A stretch of DNA of 64,000 nucleotides from Lentisphaerota bacterium (GTDB taxonomy: Bacteria; Verrucomicrobiota; Lentisphaeria; Victivallales; Victivallaceae), in contig SUWE01000001.1 of the NCBI GenBank assembly GCA_015061615.1, forward strand, positions 62,001 to 126,000, in the 5' to 3' direction. The translations under genes were made by a program, and so were the position numbers. Shown here piece by piece: positions 55,709 to 64,000 of this stretch; the stretch's first letter is position 1; each line of letters starts with the position of its first letter. Below the pieces are notes generated by a model that was not told where the DNA came from, did not search any database, and saw nothing but the letters and a program-made list of their open reading frames with translations.

Positions 55709-56263
55709 ATGAAAAAATTCTATCTCACACTTGTCGCCCTTTTTTCACTGAATCTTTGCGGAGCAGAAAACCTGCTGACTGCCGCAGGTGCGTCTTATAC
55801 CGTGTTCCCCGGTGATTGGAATAAAAATCTTGTTAATGATAAGAATCTCGGTAAGATGATCGACCCTGATTTTGATCGTGCCAATGAAAAACGCAAAGGT
55901 CTGCTTGCTGATGGTGTGACTGCTCAGCGTGCAGTGTGTTACAACTATCACTGGACGGCCAAAGATCAGCGTTTTGTAACAATAGTTGCTGATCTTGGCA
56001 AAGAGTATGCTGTTGATAGCGTGCGTATTGTCGCATTCCGCAACAATGAGGCTTACCAGCCCGGAAATTTTGAGGTCGCCGTCAGCAGTGACAACATTGA
56101 ATTCAAAGAACTGGCAAAGGGGGATGACTGGGTTACCAAAGCCCGCTATGAACGTATTGCTGATGTTGCCGCATCCAGTGCAAAATGCCGTTATGTCCGC
56201 ATCAAAGTGTGGACTTGCGGTTCCTGGATAAATATTTCCGAAATCGGAGTTTTCGGAAAATGA
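55709..56263 (+). CDS. Secreted F5/8 type C (discoidin, CBM32-like) domain protein
   Basis: Signal peptide MKKFYLTLVALFSLNLCGAE; 'RFVTIVADLGKEYAVDSVRIVAFRNNEAYQPGNFEVAVSSDN...CRYVRIKVWTCGSWINISEIGVFGK'. Confidence 0.85.
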   Translation: MKKFYLTLVALFSLNLCGAENLLTAAGASYTVFPGDWNKNLVNDKNLGKMIDPDFDRANEKRKGLLADGVTAQRAVCYNYHWTAKDQRFVTIVADLGKEYAVDSVRIVAFRNNEAYQPGNFEVAVSSDNIEFKELAKGDDWVTKARYERIADVAASSAKCRYVRIKVWTCGSWINISEIGVFGK

Positions 56264-58299
56264 AAAAAATTTTTATTCTGATTGTTTCTGCCGTCGTTGT
56301 TTTGCTCAATGCGGCAGATTTTTCATTGAAAGACGGTCAGAAAAAAGCATTCCGCTTTGATGCTCCTGAAGGGAAAAATGCAATTTTGTTTTTTCATGCC
56401 CGTATAAAATTGCCGCATCCTGCTGAAAGTTGGGGTAAAAATGTTCTTGAAGTAAAACTTAACGGAAAAACGCTTGTTGCTCCGCTCAATAAAAGCGAAT
56501 ACCTTTTTGATCCTCAAACAGTTCCTTATGGTAAATACAAAGTCTGTGATAGCGGCAGACTTTTTCTCAAAGGGGATTCGGATTGGGAAGTTTTTAATGC
56601 CGGCAAAGGTGAACTTTACAGTAATATCCAGCTTTTGAATCAGACGAACAAATCTGAATTGTCCAATGTTTTTTACAGCTTTGCTTTCAAACTTGACGGT
56701 TTGAAAGAAAAAGGGAATGTCGTTACATTCAAGCTGGCTATGCCGCAGGAACTTGCAGCATATTCTGCTGAAATTTCGGCTGTTGCGGTTAAAGGATTTG
56801 ATAATCTGATAACATTTAACCGCGATTGGATGCAGTCGGTTTATCCGTGGAGTTTTCCGTCTTCTTTTGAACTTGGCGGAGTTGAAAAAGCTGTTGCCCG
56901 TAATGAACATGGATTTGCAACATTTTCCGTCTATGCTTTTACTCCGCAGAAATTCCAGCTGCCTTCTCTGCCGTCGGAATTCCAGATTTACCGTTTGGAT
57001 AACTCCAATATCCCTGCAAAACTCAAAGAAGCTGAGCTGCGTCACATTCCCAATATCGGTAAACCTTATGTCCCTGAGTTGCTTACGCCGCTTGCATCGG
57101 GCAGCAGTGTTGATCTTCCGGCAGGAACAACGACTTTTGCAGTCAGGTTGCGCAAAAATGTTGCCGGTGAATTTCCGGCAGGAACTCTGCCGGTGAAATT
57201 CAAAGTGCTGGATATATTTCTTCCTGAGGCATCCAAGTTGCCTGTTGAGAATACCATGTATATCATGGCAAGCGGAACAGATTCGCAAAATATTTATCCT
57301 GAATTTTTGGATTATGGAATGAGTATGATGCTTCTTTCCCCATGGACAGCTCCGATTCCGTTGAATATCAAACAAGGTAAACTTACTGCCGATTTTTCAA
57401 AATTTGATGCTATCGTAAAAAAATATCAAAGTCATGGATTGAGTTGCAAAACTCTCTTTTTCGGTACCTCTGAGCCGATTATCCGCAATATCGCCAAACT
57501 TACAGGAGAAACGGAAGATAGTGAAATATTTCAAAAGCGTTTCAAAGAGTTTGTTGAATTGTTTTTCAATCATGCCGATGAACTTGGTTTGATGGTGTAC
57601 CTTTCTCTTTATGATGAAGCAAACTTTCAGAAAAATGTCTGGGGCAAAACAAAACTTTTGACCCGTATTGCAACAAGTGTTCCAAACTCCCGTATGTGGT
57701 CAACTGTTACAGAGCTTGCTTCTGCGGCGTACTATTATGATGCTCTCGGTTACCGCAAGGGCAGAGATATGTGTATAACTCATCCTTTTCAACTCTATGA
57801 GCGTAAAGATGATGAAATCGCCAACGGTGTGTTGTGTCCCGATCAGAAAGTAGGCAATCTGCGTAATCGCTTTGCAGGAGAATATGAAAGTATCACCTCA
57901 TATCCGGCGTCAAACAACCGTTATGCTTACGGAATCCGCTCTTATCAGGGAAAAATCAAATATATGATGGGATTTACTTTCTGGTGGGGCAATATGTATA
58001 AAGGCAAGGATAATGTGAAACCGACAAAATGTTACTATGTCTGTTACCCGTTCCATGAAAAAGTCACAGGTGTCCGTTACAGCAGTGTCGGTTGGGAAGC
58101 TATCCGGTGCGGTATTGACGATATGCGTTACATTGTTTATGCTCATGAGCTGTTGAAGAAAAAATATGGTGATGAAGAAGCGCGTTCAAAGTTGAATGGG
58201 ATTTTTAATTTGCCGCGTTACAGTTCTGCTGATTTTTCACCGGACCACTTTAATAAAATCAGACAGCAGTTGACTGATATTATTTTGGAGTACAAATGA
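56260..58299 (+). CDS. Secreted glycosidase-like protein (DUF4091/GH123-like architecture)
   Basis: Signal peptide MKKIFILIVSAVVVLLNAADF; 'LMVYLSLYDEANF', 'YMMGFTFWWGNMYKGKDNVKPTKCYYVCYPFHEKVTGVRYSSVGWEAIRCGIDDMRYIVYAHEL'; ATGA overlap with previous gene. Confidence 0.72.
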   Translation: MKKIFILIVSAVVVLLNAADFSLKDGQKKAFRFDAPEGKNAILFFHARIKLPHPAESWGKNVLEVKLNGKTLVAPLNKSEYLFDPQTVPYGKYKVCDSGRLFLKGDSDWEVFNAGKGELYSNIQLLNQTNKSELSNVFYSFAFKLDGLKEKGNVVTFKLAMPQELAAYSAEISAVAVKGFDNLITFNRDWMQSVYPWSFPSSFELGGVEKAVARNEHGFATFSVYAFTPQKFQLPSLPSEFQIYRLDNSNIPAKLKEAELRHIPNIGKPYVPELLTPLASGSSVDLPAGTTTFAVRLRKNVAGEFPAGTLPVKFKVLDIFLPEASKLPVENTMYIMASGTDSQNIYPEFLDYGMSMMLLSPWTAPIPLNIKQGKLTADFSKFDAIVKKYQSHGLSCKTLFFGTSEPIIRNIAKLTGETEDSEIFQKRFKEFVELFFNHADELGLMVYLSLYDEANFQKNVWGKTKLLTRIATSVPNSRMWSTVTELASAAYYYDALGYRKGRDMCITHPFQLYERKDDEIANGVLCPDQKVGNLRNRFAGEYESITSYPASNNRYAYGIRSYQGKIKYMMGFTFWWGNMYKGKDNVKPTKCYYVCYPFHEKVTGVRYSSVGWEAIRCGIDDMRYIVYAHELLKKKYGDEEARSKLNGIFNLPRYSSADFSPDHFNKIRQQLTDIILEYK

Positions 58300-60983
58300 A
58301 AAATTTTTCTGTTTATATCATAACTGTGGTAACACTTTTGAATTGTGCCGCAGGAGTCGTTGTATCGGAAAACAAGTCGGAAAAAACCGGTAACCGTATG
58401 CTGATATTGAAAAATCCGCTGCTTTCAGTTGCAATCGACTGTGACCGCGGCGGAATGCTTCACAGTTTTATACCTGTAAACTCCGGGCATGATGAAGTTT
58501 ATATAAGTTCCGATAACAAAGGCGGCGCCTGTGAACACCTTCTTGCCGGCAGCAATCAAAATCGGGAAATTTCTTTTTCTCCATACAAGACTGATATTTT
58601 GATGAATACTCCGGAAAAAGCCATCATTCGCTGTTCATATCGACTTAAATCCGGTGAGTTGAAAGATGTGGAATTTCAGAAATTTTATACAATGACCGGA
58701 GATTCTGCCTCTCTTGCTGTTGAGTGGAAAATCATAAATCATACAGAACGGCAAATCGGCATATCTCCGTGGATCCGCAATATCGTCACCGGCTACGATC
58801 AGGATAATATTACCGCTGGCAAAGCACCATTGGACAGTGATTCATCGGTCATGCTTGAGTGCGGAGCGTTCCGGAAAGTTGCATCTGCTGCTGACGGATT
58901 TTTTGAGCCTGCAAGAAACTGGTTTGCCAGAGTTCCTAAAAAGGTTGAAAAGGGGAAAAATATTGTCAATTTTATCTTTGACTACAACGAAGTATTTCAG
59001 TTTTATACGGTGCATTTCAAGCACATGCACACAATGGAACTGCTTTTCCGTTTTATAGACCTTGCTCCGCAGGAAAGCTGGACAGGAAGATTTGCCATAG
59101 TTTCCGGAGCTTCTCTTTCTGATGTCCGTTTTGCAAGCACAGATATTGCTGCTGATCTGGTACGCAGAGAGGGAAAGTTATTCCTTTCTCTGACTGCTCC
59201 GCGCAATATCAAAGATGCTCAGGTATTGTTGCTTGACAACGCCGGTAAAACTGTCGGTACTGCAACAGTATCTGTTCCGGCATTGGAAGTTGCAGAAGTT
59301 TCTTTCCCTGATGCAGCCGGGGATATTTTTGAACTCAAAGTGATTTCAAACGGCAAAGATTTGATGCTCGATCGCCATTATGCCGGAAAGTTTGCTGAAA
59401 TGAAATCGACTCTCAAATCATTCCATGCTCCCCGGCGGCCTGAAAAATTTGAAAAAGTTCTTGAGCCGTGGAAAAAAGAGCTTCCCGGATTTGAAAATCC
59501 TGCTCCGCGTAAACTGGATGTGCAGTTGGTTGATTGTTCTGTGAAAAATTTGCAGGTGTGGGCAAACAGCAACATCGAGCGGATCATGGAAAAGGATCAT
59601 CCGTTATCAGATATTCCGGCGGAGAATCCCGTATACACCATCTGCGGAGCAAAAGCAGAGCGGGAAAGTTTTCAGATCGCATTGCGTAACAGCGGGAAAA
59701 AAGAGTTGAAAAATATCTCTGTTTCATTGAAATGCGAGGCTCTGAAAGATATTGAAATGACGTGGAATGTTTTGGAATATATCACTACAACACGTCCGTC
59801 ATTGGGAATGAGTGTTATTGGTCGCTGGCCCGAAGTTCTTGATACAGCACGTTCTTTTGCCATCGCTCCGGAGCAGACCCGTTCCGTATGGGCAGAGTTG
59901 AAAATTCCCCGCACAGCGGCAGCTGGAGTTTATGATGCGTCGGCAGAAATTTCTCAGGATAACAAAGTTGTTGCCGTGATTCCCTTGAAGATCCGCATTT
60001 TTGACTTTGAGTTGCCGAAAGTTCCCAGTTTGCGTACCGATACGGGGCGTTTTTATGGAAACTATCTCAAAATGGCTCAGCGTTACGGCTTCAAAGGAAC
60101 TCAGAAAGAACTTTTGGAGCAGCTCAATTTATCAATCCTTGAGCATCGCATGTCACCGCGTGGTTTGGTCGCAAGCCGTTATGATCTTCGAGCGTATGAA
60201 GCTGATCTGATACGGCACATTAAAGCCGGAGCCAATGTTTTTTCATTTCCCGGTACGAAAAATTGCAACTTGAAAACGCGCAAAGCGATCGAGGCGATCC
60301 ATGAAAAACACGGGATATCCCATTTGAGCTATACTTATGCATTTGATGAAATCCATTCTGAACAGATCCCTGTTGTGAATGAGTGGTGTAAAAAATGGAA
60401 GGAAGAGCATAAAATTCCGATATTGGTCGTTTATTACGGCGGTCCGGTCAAGCCGTTATACGGTTCAATCGACATTTGGTGCCGTGCGCTTCTCAAAGAA
60501 GATGCCGAACTTCTTGCTGACCGCAACGGAAAAGATGAAATATGGTATACCAATACCCCGCTTTATTCTGTGGAAAGAGCGCCTGTTGAGGAACGTGCGG
60601 TAATTTGGAAAATATTTTCTCTCGGTATGAAGGGCAGATTGCTGTGGAGTGTAGCTTCATGGACGAACAGTCCTTATATTCAGACATTCAGAAGCGGTCA
60701 GAATCTGCATGGTGTGTTATATTATCCGGCACCGGAAGGTATCCGTCCCGGAATCCGATTGAAGGTTATAGCTGATGCCGTGGATGATTTTGACTATCTT
60801 TGCATATTGAAAAGTGAAGCAGCCAGAGTAAAATCTTCCGGTAAGGCTGCGGAACTTGTCGCTGAAGCTGAAAAATTGCTGGATGATAAATTCTATCTCA
60901 ACAAGGAGTTGGCAGGTAATGAATATTTGCAGAAACGAAATCAGGCAGGGATATTGATTGAGAAATTAAGCAGGATAAAATAA
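58296..60983 (+). CDS. DUF4091 domain-containing glycosidase-like protein
   Basis: 'YTICGAKAERESFQIALRN...ISVSLK', 'SYTYAFDEIHSEQIPVVNEWCKKWKEEH', 'HGVLYYPAPEGIRPGIRLKVIADAVDDFDYLCIL'. Confidence 0.78.
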   Translation: MKNFSVYIITVVTLLNCAAGVVVSENKSEKTGNRMLILKNPLLSVAIDCDRGGMLHSFIPVNSGHDEVYISSDNKGGACEHLLAGSNQNREISFSPYKTDILMNTPEKAIIRCSYRLKSGELKDVEFQKFYTMTGDSASLAVEWKIINHTERQIGISPWIRNIVTGYDQDNITAGKAPLDSDSSVMLECGAFRKVASAADGFFEPARNWFARVPKKVEKGKNIVNFIFDYNEVFQFYTVHFKHMHTMELLFRFIDLAPQESWTGRFAIVSGASLSDVRFASTDIAADLVRREGKLFLSLTAPRNIKDAQVLLLDNAGKTVGTATVSVPALEVAEVSFPDAAGDIFELKVISNGKDLMLDRHYAGKFAEMKSTLKSFHAPRRPEKFEKVLEPWKKELPGFENPAPRKLDVQLVDCSVKNLQVWANSNIERIMEKDHPLSDIPAENPVYTICGAKAERESFQIALRNSGKKELKNISVSLKCEALKDIEMTWNVLEYITTTRPSLGMSVIGRWPEVLDTARSFAIAPEQTRSVWAELKIPRTAAAGVYDASAEISQDNKVVAVIPLKIRIFDFELPKVPSLRTDTGRFYGNYLKMAQRYGFKGTQKELLEQLNLSILEHRMSPRGLVASRYDLRAYEADLIRHIKAGANVFSFPGTKNCNLKTRKAIEAIHEKHGISHLSYTYAFDEIHSEQIPVVNEWCKKWKEEHKIPILVVYYGGPVKPLYGSIDIWCRALLKEDAELLADRNGKDEIWYTNTPLYSVERAPVEERAVIWKIFSLGMKGRLLWSVASWTNSPYIQTFRSGQNLHGVLYYPAPEGIRPGIRLKVIADAVDDFDYLCILKSEAARVKSSGKAAELVAEAEKLLDDKFYLNKELAGNEYLQKRNQAGILIEKLSRIK

Positions 60984-60995
60984 CCGGGGAGTTTT

Positions 60996-61877
60996 ATGAT
61001 GATAAGTTATGCTTTATCGACATGTGCATTCGGCGGTGTTATTGATGAAATGACTGCTGATGCTTTGCGAAAAGGTAAATTTCGTCAATTTGAATTGCTT
61101 TTTTCCACTGCTCCTGACGGAGAAGTTTTTTCAAAATTTCTCCAAGAAGCAAGGAAATTGGTGAATGAAGGAGTTATGACATTTTCAAGTAGCCACATGC
61201 CGTTTCAAAACGGTAATAACTGGGATGTTTCCTGCACTGATGAATATGTCCGCAAATACATTGTTGCCAATCACATCGACCTGCTGAGAAAGAATGCCGA
61301 TATCATCGGCAGAAATGTTGCTGTTCACGCCAGTGGAGAACCGCCGCTGGATGAGCATCCTGTGCGGATGGTGCAGATTTGCCGGACTCTCGAAGATTTG
61401 ATGCCGATTGCCGATGAGTTGGATTTGACTTTCAATATTGAATATCTGCCCCGTACCTGTCTGGGAAATTCTGTGGAAGAACTTCAAGCAATCGTTGCAA
61501 ATTTTGACAAAAAGCGTGTCGGTATCTGTTTGGATGTGAATCATACGATGGATCGCTATGCGGAGCTGCCTGATATGATAAATGTTCTTGCCGAACGGAT
61601 AAATACATTCCATATCAGTGATTATGACGGTGTCGATGAAACTCACTGGATACCGGGGCAGGGAATTATCAACTGGTCTGCTGTTTTGCAGGAAATCCGC
61701 AAAATCAATCACAATGTTCTGTTGATCCTTGAAACGGATATGCAGTTGAAACGCCTTGCCCGTAAGGTCGATCCGGTATTCGCACTGCGGCAGAATGAAC
61801 GGGCTGTCTGGTTTATGGAAAACTTTGACCGCTTGAGCGCCGAATCTGCCGCGTTTGTCATTCCCGGAAATAATTGA
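60996..61877 (+). CDS. Sugar phosphate isomerase/epimerase (TIM barrel)
   Basis: 'NIEYLPRTCLGNSVEELQAIVANFDKKRVGICLDVNHTMDRYAELPDMINVLAERINTFHISDYDGVDETHWIPGQGIINWSAVLQEI'. Confidence 0.88.
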   Translation: MMISYALSTCAFGGVIDEMTADALRKGKFRQFELLFSTAPDGEVFSKFLQEARKLVNEGVMTFSSSHMPFQNGNNWDVSCTDEYVRKYIVANHIDLLRKNADIIGRNVAVHASGEPPLDEHPVRMVQICRTLEDLMPIADELDLTFNIEYLPRTCLGNSVEELQAIVANFDKKRVGICLDVNHTMDRYAELPDMINVLAERINTFHISDYDGVDETHWIPGQGIINWSAVLQEIRKINHNVLLILETDMQLKRLARKVDPVFALRQNERAVWFMENFDRLSAESAAFVIPGNN

Positions 61878-61926
61878 ATATTCTGCCGCTTTTTTTTGAA
61901 AGTGTTGTTTTCTGAAAAAGCGGCTT

Positions 61927-62079
61927 TTATTTGCCACAGTTGATTTTGCTTTGAATGTACTTTACCGCATCTTTTAAGGTGAACTCCTGAAAGAATTTGG
62001 GCGTATCACTGTCGGGAATTTGGATTTTGAAGTGTTCTTCCAATCCCATGATGAATTCCGCATCTTCCAGTGCAGACTT
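61927..62079 (-). pseudogene. Acyl carrier protein C-terminal remnant (lacks start and phosphopantetheine DSL motif)
   Basis: Minus-strand translation KSALEDAEFIMGLEEHFKIQIPDSDTPKFFQEFTLKDAVKYIQSKINCGK*, in frame directly after the stop of the 62080-62865 gene. Confidence 0.7.
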
Positions 62080-62865
62080 TTATTTTTTTAGTAAAATACG
62101 TTTTTGCAAAAAACTTGCAGCTCTCCAAAGAATGAAGACTCCGATCAAAAGAAAAACTCCTGTAATGATAAAATCTAAAAGATCAGCCTGCTCCGATTTC
62201 AACATTCCCCATAACATGAAAGCCCCCAATGCACTCCAAAACGCGCCGAACAACAGCAAGAAAACAGCTGCCCCGACATGGTTTTGCTGCGTTTCTTTTT
62301 CAATTTCTTTTTTTGAATCATCTTCCAACAGAGGCAAGCAGGTATATTCTGCAAGCAGTTTGGCATCTCTCATAATCGCATCTTCCGAACCATGCCGCAA
62401 CAGAAGATATTGTTCACCTCTTGGAAAAAACAGCTTCAGAGTATAACTGACCCAGGAACCTTCGTTGTCACTCTCAACTGCTGCTGACACTTGCAAATGT
62501 TCTGCATTTACCAATGAAATAGCAGATGTAAAATCATCCTCGCCAGCTTTTCTTTTATTCTTGCCGAGGGGATAAAACATCCGTTGCCGAAGGTCAATAA
62601 ATGGATAACGACGACGGCAATTCCATAGCATTAATCCAGCCCCGACTAAAAAAAATACGGAACCTAAAATAATAGTGGGATAGAGAGATTCCCCTGATTC
62701 CCGTTTTTCTGCCAGCGGACCGAAGAAACACCCCAAGCCAATTATTGCAAAAACAGCATGAAAAAACAAAAGTTTTCTGGTAGGTTTCACTTTGATAAAT
62801 TCAGGCGTTACTTCCAAACGATATGACTCAAAGTTGGAACTTCCCATGTTAAATTTTTTTACCAT
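62080..62865 (-). CDS. Hypothetical membrane protein (about 4 TM segments)
   Basis: ORF with hydrophobic segments 'LLFFHAVFAIIGLGCFFGPLA', 'TIILGSVFFLVGAGLMLW', 'AAVFLLLFGAFWSALGAFMLWGML'. Confidence 0.65.
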   Translation of the reverse strand: MVKKFNMGSSNFESYRLEVTPEFIKVKPTRKLLFFHAVFAIIGLGCFFGPLAEKRESGESLYPTIILGSVFFLVGAGLMLWNCRRRYPFIDLRQRMFYPLGKNKRKAGEDDFTSAISLVNAEHLQVSAAVESDNEGSWVSYTLKLFFPRGEQYLLLRHGSEDAIMRDAKLLAEYTCLPLLEDDSKKEIEKETQQNHVGAAVFLLLFGAFWSALGAFMLWGMLKSEQADLLDFIITGVFLLIGVFILWRAASFLQKRILLKK

Positions 62866-62891
62866 ACCATCACCTTTTCAGTTAACAGCAG

Positions 62892-63068
62892 TTACCATTC
62901 TGAAAGTCTCCAGCAGAGGTACAAAACGCCTGCGATAAAAGCGATGGCAAGAATCAGGAACAATATCTTTACCCACTTCGGCACTTCCCGGTCAGCGCCG
63001 AGTTTGTTTGCCTGATCTCCGAACAGCATTGTAAAAAATTCAGCAATGATTTCAATAAGAATATCCAT
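62892..63068 (-). CDS. Small single-TM hypothetical protein, 58 aa
   Basis: MDILIEIIAEFFTMLFGDQANKLGADREVPKWVKILFLILAIAFIAGVLYLCWRLSEW; start overlaps upstream stop (TAATG). Confidence 0.6.
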   Translation of the reverse strand: MDILIEIIAEFFTMLFGDQANKLGADREVPKWVKILFLILAIAFIAGVLYLCWRLSEW

Positions 63069-63433
63069 TACCTATTTTCCTTTCTGCCACACAGCAATTT
63101 CACCCCGATTGTGAAAAAACTGCATATCCCGAACCAGTTCAACCATACAAGGCAAGTTGTAAGCAGCCACAAATCCCAGCCGAATCCGCCGCCCGGTCCC
63201 AGAATGGTCAGAGGCAGTCCTGTAATGACGAATCCTACGTATGCTTCACTCTGATCTGGCAGCAGCGAACCCCCCAGAAGAAACAGAGCGATCAATGCAG
63301 TGATCAAAGATTTCTTCAATACGGATTTCCGGTATCCGCGGAAATCTTTGATAAGCATCACAACGGATAAAATCACCCCGGCAACAGGGATAACAGTCAA
63401 TCCATAAAGCAGCAAGATTATATCCATAACCAT
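63068..63433 (-). CDS. Hypothetical membrane protein
   Basis: 121-aa ORF with several hydrophobic segments; coupled to the 58-aa ORF. Confidence 0.6.
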   Translation of the reverse strand: MVMDIILLLYGLTVIPVAGVILSVVMLIKDFRGYRKSVLKKSLITALIALFLLGGSLLPDQSEAYVGFVITGLPLTILGPGGGFGWDLWLLTTCLVWLNWFGICSFFTIGVKLLCGRKENR

Positions 63434-63626
63434 AAAACCACTCTCCTTTCGAGTTCAGTGCGTTAATATAATATACTGTCTGTCAAAGAATTTTCAAATT
63501 ACAGAATTTTTATTCTGCCGGAAAAAAGCTGTTTTGCAAATTTTAAGAAGGATTTTTCATTTTTCGCAGTTGTAAATAACTGCCGTGTATGATATATTAT
63601 TCCGCGGTTCTACGGAGAATATACCA

Positions 63627-64000
63627 ATGAAAAATAATGTATTGAAACACTGCAAACGCAAAAAATTCTTTTACCGCTTGTTCATGCGGAAATCTCCCCG
63701 TACAGGAGCAATGTTCGGTTTGGCGTGGATGAATATGGCAATAGCTTTTATTCCATTTTTTGCGCTTGCGTTGTTTCAAGTTATGGGAAGATGGAATGGA
63801 TTTTTGCCATTTTTTACAATCGCTTTTTCAGCTGTTCTTCTTTATCTCTATGGTATGATTTGTTGTGCATTGGGACTTGAGAGGATTTTTCACCAGACAT
63901 ACAAGGCAAAAAAACTTTGTAATTTTCTGGGTGGAGTTTGTGCCTGGATCCCGCCGTTGACAGGTGTTTTTTTAATTCCTGTTTTGATTCAGCGCAAGCG
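63627..64000 (+). CDS. Hypothetical membrane protein (3'-truncated by window)
   Basis: Open frame MKNNVLKHCKRKKFFYRLFMRKSPRTGAMFGLAWMNMAIAFIPFFALALFQVMGRWNG... to the window end. Confidence 0.55.
   Translation, partial: MKNNVLKHCKRKKFFYRLFMRKSPRTGAMFGLAWMNMAIAFIPFFALALFQVMGRWNGFLPFFTIAFSAVLLYLYGMICCALGLERIFHQTYKAKKLCNFLGGVCAWIPPLTGVFLIPVLIQRK

Overview
The window looks like a chromosomal segment from a gut-type Lentisphaerota (Victivallales-like) bacterium; this placement rests on gene content and protein style only. It is densely coding and mostly housekeeping or carbohydrate metabolism. Contents in order: the 3' end of a large Ig-like-repeat surface protein with a VCBS/FG-GAP C-terminal module; yifB/comM; a Kdo/WaaP-type kinase; rsmD; prmA; a glycogen cluster (standalone CBM48, glgP, glgA, glgB); a GH39-like enzyme; a SanA/YdcF protein; glutamine synthetase; GH29 fucosidase; sialate O-acetylesterase; two GntR-type regulators with sugar dehydrogenase/isomerase/glycosidase operons; two pseudopilins, each inside a glycosidase operon; a second giant adhesin with AIDA-like repeats and the same C-terminal module; a DegT aminotransferase operon; a nucleoside 2-deoxyribosyltransferase-like gene; a prfH-rtcB rRNA-repair pair; fabG, trmL, rsmB; an SSS transporter; DUF1846; argC; a 5'-3' exonuclease; aminotransferase; isochorismatase; accD; SRP RNA (ffs); rph; dnaX; and DUF4091-type glycosidases. 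No CRISPR array, tRNA, rRNA or transposase was found. The best candidates for something undescribed are: (1) twin overlapping palindromes with compensatory changes at the 5' ends of both pseudopilin genes; (2) a compact structured RNA with its own promoter and terminator at about 48053-48155, whose CU-rich loop can pair with the downstream exonuclease Shine-Dalgarno; (3) a switch-like leader upstream of the second pseudopilin operon; (4) a modular surface-protein family showing a gene-conversion-like tract and a terminator scar; (5) the prfH-rtcB island. No database or folding software was run.
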